A program made the translations under genes and the position numbers. This document shows, in pieces, positions 37,781 to 47,183 of a stretch of DNA of 64,000 nucleotides. Source of the DNA: Janthinobacterium sp051380875 (GTDB lineage Bacteria; Pseudomonadota; Gammaproteobacteria; Burkholderiales; Burkholderiaceae_D); assembly GCF_051380875.1 (NCBI RefSeq), contig NZ_JBNYXW010000013.1, positions 124,001 through 188,000 on the forward strand, read 5' to 3'. Below the pieces are notes generated by a model. That model was not told the DNA's origin. It did no database searches and saw only the letters and a program-made list of their open reading frames with translations. Position 1 is the first letter of the stretch, and each line of letters starts with the position of its first letter.

Positions 37781-39121
37781 ATGGCAACTGCAGTCGAAAC
37801 CTTGGGCAAACTCGAACGTCGTATCACGATCTCCTTCCCGCTGACGGACGTCCGCACGGAAGTTGAGAAGCGCCTGAAAGTGCAAGCCCGTACGGCTAAG
37901 GCACCGGGCTTCCGTCCGGGCAAAGTGCCGTTGAAAATGGTCGCCGCACAATATGGCTACCAAATCGAATCCGAAGTGCTGAACGACAAAGTCGGCCGCG
38001 CTTTCAACGACGCCGCCAACGAAAACAACCTGCGCGTCGCCGGTTTCCCTAACATCGTAGCGAAAGAAGAAGCAGCAGAAGGCGAACTGGCTTTCGACGC
38101 GACCTTCGAAGTGTACCCGGAAGTCGCCATCGGCGACCTGACGGCCGTTGAAATCGAAGCCGTGCAAGCGGACGTGTCGGAAGCCGAAATCGACAAGACC
38201 ATCGACATCCTGCGCAAGCAGCGCGTGCACTTCCACACCAAGGGCGAAGCTGGCGAACACGGCGATGGCGGCGAGCCAGTTGCTGCCAGCGGCGACCGCG
38301 TGACGGTTGACTTCGTCGGTGCTATCGACGGCGTTGAATTCCCAGGCGGCAAAGCTGAAGGCTACGCTTTCGTGCTGGGCGAAGGCCGCATGCTGCCAGA
38401 ATTCGAAGCCGCGACCCTGGGCCTGAAAGTTGGCGAGGCTAAGACTTTCCCACTGTCGTTCCCAGAGGACTACCATGGCAAGGACGTTGCCGGCAAAACC
38501 GCATCGTTCACCATCACCCTGCAAAAGCTGGAATGGGCCCACCTGCCGGAAGTCGATGCTGAATTCGCCAAGTCCCTGGGCGTTGCCGATGGCGACCTGG
38601 CCAAAATGCGCGAAGACATCAAAGTCAACCTGCAACGTGAAGTCGCTGGCCGCGTGAAAGCACGCAACAAGGAAGCCGTCATGGACGCGCTGATCAAAGT
38701 TGCTGAGCTGGAAGTGCCAAAAACGCTGATCGGTCAAGATTCCGAGCGTCTGGCCGAAATGACCCGTCAAGACATGGCGCAGCGCGGCATGAACGTCAAG
38801 GACGTGCCCTTCCCAGCAGAACTGTTCGCAGAAAAAGCCGAGCGTCGCGTACGCCTGGGCCTGATCCTGTCGCAACTGGTGGGCGACAACAACCTGCAGG
38901 CAACGCCTGAGCAAGTCAAAGCGCAAATCGAAGATTTCGCCCAAAGCTACGAAGATCCACGCGAAGTGCTGAAGTACTACTACAGCGACCGTCGTCGTCT
39001 GGGTGAGATCGAAGCCCTTGTATTGGAAGAAAACGTCGTCACTTACGTGTTGGGCCTGTCGAAAGTCACGACGAAAGCAGTTGCTTTCGACGAACTGATG
39101 GGAAGCAACGCACAAGCGTAA
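37781..39121 (+). CDS. tig: Trigger factor
   Basis: A 446-residue ribosome-associated chaperone. The N-terminal ribosome-binding domain carries the signature GFRPGKVPLKMV (about residues 43-54). The FKBP-type PPIase domain (about 160-245) starts near GDRVTVDFVG, and the helical C-terminal domain follows. It shields nascent chains at the exit tunnel. ATG 37781 (MATAVETLGKL) matches family starts; the open frame upstream is not conserved in type. clpP begins 75 bases later, as in most proteobacteria. Confidence 0.96.
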   Translation: MATAVETLGKLERRITISFPLTDVRTEVEKRLKVQARTAKAPGFRPGKVPLKMVAAQYGYQIESEVLNDKVGRAFNDAANENNLRVAGFPNIVAKEEAAEGELAFDATFEVYPEVAIGDLTAVEIEAVQADVSEAEIDKTIDILRKQRVHFHTKGEAGEHGDGGEPVAASGDRVTVDFVGAIDGVEFPGGKAEGYAFVLGEGRMLPEFEAATLGLKVGEAKTFPLSFPEDYHGKDVAGKTASFTITLQKLEWAHLPEVDAEFAKSLGVADGDLAKMREDIKVNLQREVAGRVKARNKEAVMDALIKVAELEVPKTLIGQDSERLAEMTRQDMAQRGMNVKDVPFPAELFAEKAERRVRLGLILSQLVGDNNLQATPEQVKAQIEDFAQSYEDPREVLKYYYSDRRRLGEIEALVLEENVVTYVLGLSKVTTKAVAFDELMGSNAQA

Positions 39122-39196
39122 ACCAGTTGGTATCCGGATGCCGTTATTGCCGCAAGGCTGAGACGGCGTCCCCTAACTGCTTCACAAGGAAATGAA

Positions 39197-39823
39197 ATGA
39201 CAGGTATGAACCGTAATCCAGCGCTGGACACAGAGATGCTCGGCCTGGTGCCGATGGTGGTGGAACAAAGCGGTCGCGGCGAGCGCTCGTATGATATTTA
39301 CTCGCGCCTGCTGAAGGAACGCTTGATTTTCATGGTCGGCCCGGTCAATGACCAGATGGCCAACCTGGTTGTCGCCCAGCTGCTGTTCCTGGAGAGCGAA
39401 AATCCGGAAAAGGAAATCTCGCTCTACATCAACTCGCCAGGTGGTTCGGTTTCGGCCGGCATGGCCATCTACGACACCATGCAGTTCATCAAGCCGGACG
39501 TCTCGACCCTGTGTACGGGGATGGCCGCGTCGATGGGCGCTTTCCTGCTGGCCGCTGGTGCCAAGGGCAAGCGTTTCTCGCTGCCGAACTCGCGCATCAT
39601 GATTCACCAGCCGTCCGGTGGTTCGCAAGGCATGGCGTCCGACATCGAGATCCAGGCGAAGGAAATCCTTTACCTGCGCAGTCGCTTGAACGGCATCATG
39701 GCCGAGCGCACGGGCCAGTCGATCGAACAGATCGCCAAGGACACCGACCGCGACCGTTTCATGTCCGCCGACGAGGCTGTCGAGTATGGCTTGATCGACA
39801 AAGTGTTGACCAGCCGCGCTTGA
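39197..39823 (+). CDS. clpP: ATP-dependent Clp protease proteolytic subunit
   Basis: A 208-residue serine peptidase. The catalytic Ser112 lies in TGMAASMGAF and His137 in IMIHQPSGG; the Asp is in the KDTDRDRFM region. Tetradecameric ClpP works with ClpX, encoded next, to degrade tagged or damaged proteins. AAGGA lies 8 bases before the ATG. A Rho-independent hairpin lies between clpP and clpX, so clpX may be partly separately expressed. Confidence 0.97.
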   Translation: MTGMNRNPALDTEMLGLVPMVVEQSGRGERSYDIYSRLLKERLIFMVGPVNDQMANLVVAQLLFLESENPEKEISLYINSPGGSVSAGMAIYDTMQFIKPDVSTLCTGMAASMGAFLLAAGAKGKRFSLPNSRIMIHQPSGGSQGMASDIEIQAKEILYLRSRLNGIMAERTGQSIEQIAKDTDRDRFMSADEAVEYGLIDKVLTSRA

Positions 39824-39856
39824 TGAGCCCCTACCGGTATTGCTAAGTACGTAAGT

Positions 39857-39888
39857 AAACGCCCGGGCGATCAAACGTTCGGGCGTTT
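39857..39888 (+). terminator. Hairpin terminator between clpP and clpX
   Basis: AAACGCCCG (39857-39865) pairs with CGGGCGTTT (39880-39888), followed by CGCTTTTATTT. It could attenuate read-through into clpX. Confidence 0.75.
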
Positions 39889-40020
39889 CGCTTTTATTTC
39901 GGGTAGCATGGAGCTTGTGCACGCTGCCTTGCGCCATCCGTGCCTGCCTTTCGGGGCAAGTAGTTACACTCGGCTTGCGATTTTGCAATATTGTTAATGC
40001 AGTTCCAACCAAAATGCCTT

Positions 40021-41289
40021 ATGTCAGACAAAAAATCCTCTAGCGGCGAAAAATTACTGTATTGCTCGTTCTGCGGCAAAAGCCAGCACGAGGTGAAGAA
40101 ACTCATCGCCGGCCCGTCCGTGTTCATTTGCGACGAGTGCATCGACTTGTGCAACGACATCATCCGTGATGAAACGTCCAGCATCGAGACGGTGACCGGT
40201 ACCAAATCCGACCTGCCAACGCCGCAAGAAATTGCGGCCTTGCTCGATCAGTACGTGATCGGCCAGCAGACTGCCAAGCGCATCCTGTCGGTGGCGGTGT
40301 ACAACCATTACAAGCGCCTCAAGCACCTGGGCAAGAAAGACGACATCGAACTGGCCAAGAGCAACATCTTGCTGGTCGGTCCTACCGGCTCGGGCAAGAC
40401 CCTGCTGGCCCAGACCCTGGCGCGCATGCTCAACGTGCCGTTCGTGATCGCCGACGCCACCACCCTGACCGAAGCCGGTTATGTGGGTGAGGACGTGGAA
40501 AACATCATCCAGAAGTTGCTGCAAAGCTGCAACTACGATGTCGAGAAAGCCCAGCGCGGCATCGTCTACATCGATGAAATCGACAAGATTTCGCGCAAGT
40601 CCGACAATCCGTCGATCACGCGCGATGTGTCGGGTGAAGGCGTGCAGCAAGCCTTGCTCAAACTCATCGAGGGAACGATGGCTTCCGTGCCGCCACAAGG
40701 CGGACGCAAGCACCCGAACCAGGATTTCGTACAGATCGACACGACCAACATCATGTTCATCTGCGGCGGCGCCTTCGATGGCCTGTCGAAAGTGATCGCC
40801 AACCGCTCCGAGAAGAGCGGCATCGGCTTCTCGGCGACCGTGCGCAGCAAGTCGCAAAGCTCGGCGAGCGAACTGATGCTGCAAGCGGAACCGGAAGATC
40901 TGGTCAAGTTCGGCCTGATCCCGGAACTGGTGGGCCGCCTGCCTGTCATCGCCACCCTGGCGGAATTGACGGAAGAGGCGCTGATCCAGATCCTGGTCGA
41001 GCCGAAGAATGCGCTGATCAAGCAGTATTCGAAGCTGCTGGAGATGGAAGGCGCGGAACTGGAGATTCGTCCGGCCGCTCTGCATGCGATCGCCAAGAAG
41101 GCACTGGCGCGCAAGACGGGCGCCCGTGGCCTGCGTTCCATCCTGGAACACGCTTTGCTGGACGTCATGTACGAACTGCCGAGCGAACAAAATGTGGTGA
41201 AGGTCGTCATCGACGAAAATACCATCACCAGCGGCGCCAAACCTTTGTTGATTTACCAAGAGACTGCCAAAGCCTCCGGAGAAAATTGA
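40021..41289 (+). CDS. clpX: ATP-dependent Clp protease ATP-binding subunit ClpX
   Basis: A 422-residue AAA+ unfoldase. The N-terminal zinc-binding domain has four cysteines (CSFCGKSQ at 17-20 and CDECIDLC at about 36-43). Walker A is GPTGSGKT, Walker B is IVYIDEIDKI, and sensor 2 is GARGLRSILE. It feeds substrates to ClpP. ATG 40021 (MSDKKSSSGEKLLYC) was chosen over an upstream in-frame start because the zinc domain begins right after it. Confidence 0.97.
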   Translation: MSDKKSSSGEKLLYCSFCGKSQHEVKKLIAGPSVFICDECIDLCNDIIRDETSSIETVTGTKSDLPTPQEIAALLDQYVIGQQTAKRILSVAVYNHYKRLKHLGKKDDIELAKSNILLVGPTGSGKTLLAQTLARMLNVPFVIADATTLTEAGYVGEDVENIIQKLLQSCNYDVEKAQRGIVYIDEIDKISRKSDNPSITRDVSGEGVQQALLKLIEGTMASVPPQGGRKHPNQDFVQIDTTNIMFICGGAFDGLSKVIANRSEKSGIGFSATVRSKSQSSASELMLQAEPEDLVKFGLIPELVGRLPVIATLAELTEEALIQILVEPKNALIKQYSKLLEMEGAELEIRPAALHAIAKKALARKTGARGLRSILEHALLDVMYELPSEQNVVKVVIDENTITSGAKPLLIYQETAKASGEN

Positions 41290-41375
41290 TTGCTGCCGTG
41301 TTAAATGCATAAAAAGGGTTTTGCATCCTTTAGGCATGGCAGTACAATTTAAATCAATCAGTGCAGGCTTCAATC

Positions 41376-41416
41376 GAAAAGCCACTCGCGGCGCTTAGCT
41401 GCGCGTGGCTTTTTTA
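41376..41416 (+). terminator. Rho-independent terminator after clpX
   Basis: A long imperfect stem (AAAAGCCACTCGCG with TGCGCGTGGCTTTT) ends in six Ts. It separates clpX from lon. Confidence 0.8.
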
Positions 41417-41560
41417 CTCTTGAGACTGCAATGAGAGTCATGCGGGTGTGTTTTGCGAAATAGACAGTGATGTTTGTTTCACAGAAATAATTATTCTCGC
41501 CGGTCTTGTGTTTTGGCAGCGAGCGCCAACATCGTAAACACGCTTTCTATAAGGTACGCC

Positions 41561-43972
41561 ATGACAACTTCCAAATTAACTGAGCAAACTCAACTGCCGT
41601 TATTGCCGTTGCGGGATGTTGTAGTTTTCCCGCATATGGTGATACCGCTGTTCGTTGGCCGTCCAAAGTCGATCAAGGCGCTTGAAGCTGCAATGGAGCA
41701 GGGCAAGAGCATCATGCTTGCCGCCCAAAAAGCAGCCGCGAAGGACGAGCCGTCCCCTTCCGATATCTATGAAATTGGCTGCGTTGCCAATATTCTGCAA
41801 ATGCTGAAGTTGCCCGATGGCACCGTCAAGGTGCTGGTCGAAGGCGCGCAGCGTGCCCGTATCAACCACATCAGCGATGCGCCCACGCATTTCATCGCCG
41901 ACCTGACGCCGCTTGAGTCCGAGCCGGGCGACGAGTCGGAAGTCGAAGCCATGCGCCGCGCGATCGTGCAGCAGTTCGACCAGTACGTCAAACTGAACAA
42001 GAAGATCCCGCCTGAAATCCTCGCCTCGCTGTCGGGCATCGACGATGCCGGCCGCCTGGCCGACACGGTGGCTGCCCATCTGCCCCTGAAGCTGGAGCAA
42101 AAACAAGTCATCCTGGAAATTTTCAGCGTGGCCAAGCGCCTCGAACACCTGCTGGGCCAGCTCGAAGGCGAGCTCGACATTTTGCAGGTGGAAAAGCGCA
42201 TCCGTGGCCGCGTCAAGCGCCAGATGGAAAAATCGCAGCGCGAGTACTACCTGAACGAGCAAGTCAAGGCGATCCAGAAAGAACTGGGCGAGGGCGAAGA
42301 TGGTGCCGACCTCGACGAGCTGGAGAAAAAAGTCGCTTCGGCCAAGATGCCGAAGGAAGCGCTCGACAAGGCTACCAACGAGTTGAAGAAGCTCAAGCTG
42401 ATGTCGCCGATGTCGGCCGAAGCCACCGTCGTGCGCAACTACATCGACACGCTGGTCAACTTGCCTTGGAAAAAGAAATCCAAGGTCAATAACGACCTGG
42501 CGAATGCGGAAAAAGTGCTCGAAGGCGACCACTACGGCCTCGACAAGGTCAAGGAACGCATCCTGGAATACCTCGCGGTGCAACAGCGCGTCGACAAGCT
42601 GAAAGCGCCTATCCTGTGCTTCGTCGGCCCTCCGGGCGTGGGCAAGACCTCGCTGGGGCAGTCCATCGCCCGTGCCACGAACCGCAAGTTCGTGCGCATG
42701 GCCCTGGGCGGCGTGCGCGATGAAGCGGAAATCCGCGGCCATCGGCGCACCTACATCGGCTCGATGCCGGGCAAGATATTGCAATCGCTGGCGAAAGTCG
42801 GCGTGCGCAATCCTCTGTTCCTGCTCGATGAAGTCGACAAGATGGGCGCCGATTTCCGTGGCGACCCTTCGTCGGCTTTGTTGGAAGTGCTCGATCCGGA
42901 ACAGAACCACACGTTCTCCGACCATTACATCGAAGTCGATTTCGACTTGTCCGACGTGATGTTCGTGGCGACGTCGAACTCGTACAACATTCCGCCAGCC
43001 TTGCTTGACCGCATGGAAGTGATCCGCCTGTCCGGTTACACGGAAGACGAAAAGACCAGCATCGCGCAGCGCTACCTGCTGCCCAAGCAGATCAAGAACA
43101 ATGGCTTGAAGGAAGAGGAAATCTCGGTGGCCGAGTCGGCCTTGCGCGACATCATCCGCTACTACACGCGCGAAGCCGGTGTGCGTTCGCTCGAGCGTGA
43201 AGTGTCGAAGATCTGCCGCAAGGTCGTCAAGATGCTGCTGCTGAAGAAATCCGACAAGAAAGTCATCGTCAACTCGAAGAACCTGGATAAATTCCTCGGT
43301 GTGCGCCGTTACGATTTCGGTGTCGCAGAGAAAGAAAATCAGGTGGGCCAGGTGGTCGGTCTGGCGTGGACGGAAGTGGGCGGCGACTTGCTGACCATCG
43401 AAGCCGTGTCGATGCCGGGCAAGGGCGGCATCATCCGCACAGGTACCCTGGGCGACGTGATGAAGGAATCGATCGAAGCGGCCCGCACCGTCGTGCGCAG
43501 CCGGGCACAGCGCCTGGGCATCAAGGCCGATGTGTTCGAGAAGAGCGACATCCATATCCACGTGCCGGAAGGCGCGACACCGAAGGATGGTCCTTCGGCA
43601 GGCGCGGCCATGACGGTGGCGATGGTGTCGGTCTTCACGGGCATTCCCGTGCGTGCCGATGTGGCAATGACGGGCGAGATCACTTTGCGCGGCGAAGTAT
43701 TGCCGATCGGCGGCTTGAAAGAGAAGCTGCTGGCGGCCCATCGCGGCGGCATCAAGACGGTCTTGATTCCAGAGCAAAACGTGAAAGACCTGGCCGAGAT
43801 TCCGGACAACGTCAAGAACAAGCTGGAGATCGTGCCGGTGCGCTGGATCGATAAAGTGCTGGAAATTGCCCTGGAACGCATGCCTGAACCACTGGCAGAC
43901 GTGGTTGCAGTGGAGGCTGTCACGGCCGCCGCAGCCAAGCCTGATGCGGCTGGAGAGGTAGTAAAACACTAA
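41561..43972 (+). CDS. lon: ATP-dependent protease La
   Basis: An 803-residue AAA+ protease. The N-terminal LON substrate domain starts LPLLPLRDVVVFPHMVIPLFVGR. Walker A is GPPGVGKTS (about 355-363), Walker B is LFLLDEVDKMG. The catalytic Ser679 is in KDGPSAGAAM and the dyad Lys lies in GGLKEKLLAAHRGG. It degrades misfolded and regulatory proteins. ATG 41561 fits family starts. A 270-base gap and a terminator separate it from clpX, so it has its own promoter, probably heat-inducible by family knowledge. Confidence 0.97.
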   Translation: MTTSKLTEQTQLPLLPLRDVVVFPHMVIPLFVGRPKSIKALEAAMEQGKSIMLAAQKAAAKDEPSPSDIYEIGCVANILQMLKLPDGTVKVLVEGAQRARINHISDAPTHFIADLTPLESEPGDESEVEAMRRAIVQQFDQYVKLNKKIPPEILASLSGIDDAGRLADTVAAHLPLKLEQKQVILEIFSVAKRLEHLLGQLEGELDILQVEKRIRGRVKRQMEKSQREYYLNEQVKAIQKELGEGEDGADLDELEKKVASAKMPKEALDKATNELKKLKLMSPMSAEATVVRNYIDTLVNLPWKKKSKVNNDLANAEKVLEGDHYGLDKVKERILEYLAVQQRVDKLKAPILCFVGPPGVGKTSLGQSIARATNRKFVRMALGGVRDEAEIRGHRRTYIGSMPGKILQSLAKVGVRNPLFLLDEVDKMGADFRGDPSSALLEVLDPEQNHTFSDHYIEVDFDLSDVMFVATSNSYNIPPALLDRMEVIRLSGYTEDEKTSIAQRYLLPKQIKNNGLKEEEISVAESALRDIIRYYTREAGVRSLEREVSKICRKVVKMLLLKKSDKKVIVNSKNLDKFLGVRRYDFGVAEKENQVGQVVGLAWTEVGGDLLTIEAVSMPGKGGIIRTGTLGDVMKESIEAARTVVRSRAQRLGIKADVFEKSDIHIHVPEGATPKDGPSAGAAMTVAMVSVFTGIPVRADVAMTGEITLRGEVLPIGGLKEKLLAAHRGGIKTVLIPEQNVKDLAEIPDNVKNKLEIVPVRWIDKVLEIALERMPEPLADVVAVEAVTAAAAKPDAAGEVVKH

Positions 43973-43993
43973 CGTTTTACCCTGGTTTTCCCC

Positions 43994-44020
43994 AAACAAG
44001 CGCTTTTAGAGCGCTTGTTT
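43994..44020 (+). terminator. Rho-independent terminator after lon
   Basis: AAACAAGCGCT (43994-44004) is perfectly complementary to AGCGCTTGTTT (44010-44020) around a 5-base loop. Confidence 0.85.
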
Positions 44021-44176
44021 TATATTGAAACGTGAATTGCGCCCCCAAAGCGCTTGACACATATACAGTGTGGCTTGTTTAATACGCCTGCACATTTTTT
44101 TCGCCGGACAGCTGTGGTGCCATAAGTGCCGCAACGATACGGTAAACGTTTTATACCTTTGTAATTGGGGATGCTA

Positions 44177-44449
44177 GTGAACAAGACTGAATTGATCGAC
44201 CACATTGCTGAAAAAGCTGACATTTCCAAAGCCGCCGCTGCGCGCGCACTCGACGCTGTTATCGGCGGCGTGACGGAAACTTTGAAAAACAACGACAGCG
44301 TAACCTTGGTTGGTTTCGGTACTTTCTCGGTCAGCGAACGCGCTGAGCGTACCGGCCGCAATCCGCGTACCAAAGAAGCGATCACGATCGAAGCTGCAAA
44401 AGTTCCGAAATTTAAAGCTGGTAAAGCTTTGAAGGATGCTGTAAACTAA
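44177..44449 (+). CDS. hup: DNA-binding protein HU
   Basis: A 90-residue histone-like protein with the standard MNKTELIDHIAEKADISKAAAARAL N-terminal helices. The DNA-binding arm holds GRNPRTKEAITI, and the protein ends KAGKALKDAVN. It bends DNA and shapes the nucleoid. The start is read as GTG 44177 with GGGGA 6 bases upstream, giving the usual 90 residues; in-frame ATG 44171 and TTG 44165 have no spaced Shine-Dalgarno. lon-hup is a conserved order. Confidence 0.95.
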   Translation: MNKTELIDHIAEKADISKAAAARALDAVIGGVTETLKNNDSVTLVGFGTFSVSERAERTGRNPRTKEAITIEAAKVPKFKAGKALKDAVN

Positions 44450-44574
44450 CGGACTTCGGTGAGGTGACAATCACCGGAAACATTTGGCGGCGCTTTCGGG
44501 TGCCGCGATTTCAGGGTTGGGATTCTTTGAGTAACGATCCTGAATGCAAATGCAAGTAATACTGTGTATTTTTC

Positions 44575-44651
<77 letters not shown>

Positions 44652-44668
44652 AAAAAATACGCTCTTAA

Positions 44669-44745
44669 GGAGTGGTAGTTCAGTTGGTTAGAATACCGGC
44701 CTGTCACGTCGGGGGTCGCGGGTTCGAGTCCCGTCCGCTCCGCCA
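44669..44745 (+). tRNA. tRNA-Asp (anticodon GUC), copy 2
   Basis: A second 77-base copy, 17 bases after the first. It differs at two positions: A for G just after the D-arm and G for A in the variable loop. CCA is encoded. A strong terminator follows. Confidence 0.96.
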
Positions 44746-44753
44746 GAATATAG

Positions 44754-44788
44754 AAACCCGCGCTGCTGAATAAGTAGCGCGGGTTTTT
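44754..44788 (+). terminator. Rho-independent terminator of the tRNA-Asp pair
   Basis: AAACCCGCGCT (44754-44764) and AGCGCGGGTTT (44776-44786) form a perfect 11-bp stem followed by Ts. Confidence 0.9.
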
Positions 44789-44996
44789 CTTTTATGCGCC
44801 CGATTATCTTCGCGCCATCTTGTCTTCAATTCCCCCTGTGCCGTTTTGAATAAGAATGCCGTGCATTTAAATCCGCTTTAAGCTTTGCCGGGTTTAATGG
44901 CTGTTGGGCGCCACGCCGATTTTGACGATGATGCCTGCCATGCGGCCAGCGGCGCCGTGCGGGCCGCCGGGGCAGGGCGCGCAGCCTGATTTACTC
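44789..44996. other. Spacer between tRNA terminator and the ppiD-proximal promoter
   Basis: Part of the 446-base gene-free stretch between the second tRNA-Asp and ppiD. I see no coding frame with a ribosome binding site and no RNA gene here; the rest of the gap holds the promoter and terminator listed separately. Confidence 0.5.
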
Positions 44997-45025
44997 TTGC
45001 TATAGCGCTATGGGCATTGTAGAAT
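44997..45025 (+). promoter_or_regulatory. Sigma-70-type promoter upstream of ppiD
   Basis: TTGCTA (44997-45002) and TAGAAT (45020-45025) are separated by exactly 17 bases. Transcription would start near 45032. It is the clearest sigma-70 promoter I see in the window. Confidence 0.65.
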
Positions 45026-45031
45026 CAGGAG

Positions 45032-45157
45032 ATAATGGCTTGGGCGTCAGAATCCTGCTTTAGTTCCAGCGCCAAGTTGTTGAATCTAAAGGGGAAGTGG
45101 ACATCTGTCCCGTCCATTCCGCCGAAGAAATCAAGGCGAACGCATGTTCGCCTTTTT
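45032..45157 (+). ncRNA. Candidate small RNA or ppiD leader
   Basis: About 125 bases lie between a well-spaced promoter and an intrinsic terminator (AAGGCGAAC...GTTCGCCTT then Ts, 45130-45157). No coding frame with a ribosome binding site is contained. The stretch could be a free small RNA or an attenuated 5' leader of ppiD, whose ATG is 35 bases beyond the terminator. I do not recognise it as 6S, SRP or tmRNA. Confidence 0.4.
45130..45157 (+). terminator. Intrinsic terminator just before ppiD
   Basis: AAGGCGAAC pairs with GTTCGCCTT around GCAT, followed by TTTTT. It lies 35 bases before the ppiD ATG, which is unusual unless transcription through it is controlled or ppiD starts further downstream. 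Confidence 0.75.
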
Positions 45158-45191
45158 TTATAGTGATCCACTCATCCCGAATTGGCTGACC

Positions 45192-47114
45192 ATGTTTGAA
45201 TTTATTCGTACCCATCGACGCTTCATGCAGTTTCTCTTGATGCTGGTGATCGTCCCGTCTTTTGCACTGGTCGGTATCAGTGGCTACCAGAGCTTCGGCG
45301 ACGGCGCGAACACCATCGCCAAGGTCGGCGATCAGGTGGTCACGCAGCAGCAATATGAAGAAGCGCAACGCCAGCAGATCGACCGCTATCGCCAGATGAT
45401 GGGCGAGCAGTTCAACCAGAAAATGTTTGACACGCCGGAAGCGCGCCAGAGCATCCTCGACAACCTGATCGCCGAGCGCGCCGTGGCCGCCGAAGTGGGC
45501 CGTAGCCACCTGGTCATCAGCGATGCCTTGCTGCAAAAGGAAGTGCTGGACATCCCCGGCTTGACCTTGCCTGATGGTAAGTTCGACTTGCAAGGCTACA
45601 AGGACTTGCTGGCCCGTCAAGGCATGACGCCGCAAATGTACGATGCGCGCCGCCGCAGCGACATGGCCCTGCAGCAACTGGCCGGCGCCGTGCAAGGCAC
45701 CGCTTTTGCCCCAAGCACCGTCGCCAAGCGCCTGTCGGACATCACCTCGGAAGAGCGTGAAGTGCAGGAACTGCTGTTACCGATCGCCCAGTTCGTCGCC
45801 GAAGTCAAGGTGACGGATGCCATGGTCAAGGCTTTCTACGACAAGAACGGCAAGTTCTTTGAAATCCCGGAACAAGCCAAGATCGAATACGTCGTGCTCG
45901 ACGATAGCGCCGCCGGCGAGCAAGTCGATGTCACAGACGCCGACGTGAGGGGCTACTACGCGAAGAACCAAAAAGCCTACACGACCGAAGAAGCGCGCCG
46001 CGCCAGCCATATCCTGGTTGCCGTCAAGAAAGACGCATCGGCTGCCGAGAAGGCTGCCGCCAAGGCCAAGGCCGAAGCCATCCTGGCCGAAGTACGCCAG
46101 GCGCCAGCCAATTTTGCTGCGATTGCCAAGGCCAAGTCGGAAGATCCAGCCTCCGCTGAACTCGGTGGCGACCTCGACGTCGTGGCCAAGGGCGCGCTGC
46201 CAGCACCGGTAGAGACGGCAATCTTCAAGCTCAAGCAGGGCGACATCAGCGATGTCGTCGCTTCCGACTTCGGCTACCACATCCTGACCGTCACCTCGCT
46301 CAAGCCACAGCACATCAAGGCGCTGGACGAAGTACGCGGCGAGATCACGGCCGACCTGCGCAAGCAATTTTCTGCCAAGAAATACTCGGAAATGGCGGAA
46401 ACGTTCACCAATACCGTGTACGAGCAATCGGACAGCCTGAAACCAGTGGCTGACAAGCTGAAGCTGAAAGTGGAAACCGTCGCCAACCTGTCGCGCACGC
46501 CATCGCCGGCACTGGGCAAGGCGCCGTTCAACAACGCCAAATTCCTGGCGGCCATCTTCTCGAACGATTCGCTGAAAGACAAGCGCAACACGGAAGCCGT
46601 GACCGTCGCACCAAACGTGCTGATCGCTGGCCGCGTGGTGGAATTCAAGCCGGCGGCCAAGCGTCCGCTGGCCGAAGTCGAAGCGATGATCCGTCAGCGC
46701 GTGACGATGGAAGAAGCGGAAAAGCTGGCGAAAAAAGCTGGCGAAACCAAGCTGGCCGCCTTGAAAGCCTCGGGCGATGCCACCGGTTTCGGTGCCGCGC
46801 AATGGGTATCGCGTAGCAAGCTCGACGGTATCAACCGTGCTGCCATCGCGCAAGTCATGAAGGCCGACACCAGCAAGCTGCCAGCCTACGTGGGCGTGGA
46901 CCTGCCAGCCCTGGGCTATGGCATCTACCGTATCGCCAAGGTGCAACAGCCGGCGCAAGTCGATGCAGCGCGCCGCCAGCAAGAGAAAGACCAGATCAGC
47001 GGCATCCTGGCGCAACAGGAAATGTATGATTATGTCGAGTACCTGAAGAGCAAGGCCAAAGTGAAGATCGTCAAGCCGGTCACTGCCCCAGCCGCAGCAC
47101 CGGAAGCGCCGTAA
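45192..47114 (+). CDS. ppiD: Periplasmic peptidyl-prolyl isomerase PpiD (SurA N-like)
   Basis: A 640-residue protein anchored by one N-terminal helix (FMQFLLMLVIVPSFALVGISG, about residues 11-31). A SurA-N-like chaperone region follows (about 35-230), then a parvulin domain (about 270-360; ASHILVAVK ... DFGYHILTVTSL). It helps outer-membrane and secreted proteins leave the Sec translocon. ATG 45192 puts the anchor at the start, as in the family; the upstream frame runs through a terminator. The position after hup and tRNA-Asp is conserved in betaproteobacteria. Confidence 0.92.
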   Translation: MFEFIRTHRRFMQFLLMLVIVPSFALVGISGYQSFGDGANTIAKVGDQVVTQQQYEEAQRQQIDRYRQMMGEQFNQKMFDTPEARQSILDNLIAERAVAAEVGRSHLVISDALLQKEVLDIPGLTLPDGKFDLQGYKDLLARQGMTPQMYDARRRSDMALQQLAGAVQGTAFAPSTVAKRLSDITSEEREVQELLLPIAQFVAEVKVTDAMVKAFYDKNGKFFEIPEQAKIEYVVLDDSAAGEQVDVTDADVRGYYAKNQKAYTTEEARRASHILVAVKKDASAAEKAAAKAKAEAILAEVRQAPANFAAIAKAKSEDPASAELGGDLDVVAKGALPAPVETAIFKLKQGDISDVVASDFGYHILTVTSLKPQHIKALDEVRGEITADLRKQFSAKKYSEMAETFTNTVYEQSDSLKPVADKLKLKVETVANLSRTPSPALGKAPFNNAKFLAAIFSNDSLKDKRNTEAVTVAPNVLIAGRVVEFKPAAKRPLAEVEAMIRQRVTMEEAEKLAKKAGETKLAALKASGDATGFGAAQWVSRSKLDGINRAAIAQVMKADTSKLPAYVGVDLPALGYGIYRIAKVQQPAQVDAARRQQEKDQISGILAQQEMYDYVEYLKSKAKVKIVKPVTAPAAAPEAP

Positions 47115-47133
47115 CATGTAGCTTCCAGCCATA

Positions 47134-47161
47134 AAAATAGCCGCTCCAGAGCGGCTATTTT
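47134..47161. terminator. Bidirectional terminator between ppiD and tesA
   Basis: AAAATAGCCGCTC (47134-47146) pairs with GAGCGGCTATTTT (47149-47161) with a 2-base gap; A and T runs flank both sides. It closes two convergent genes. Confidence 0.85.
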
Positions 47162-47183
47162 TTTGCCTGCGGCATAGTCGCGC

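Noticed and set aside
41600..43999. A 799-codon frame antisense to lon
   Set aside because: Same reason: Lon has all its motifs on the plus strand and the antisense frame has none.
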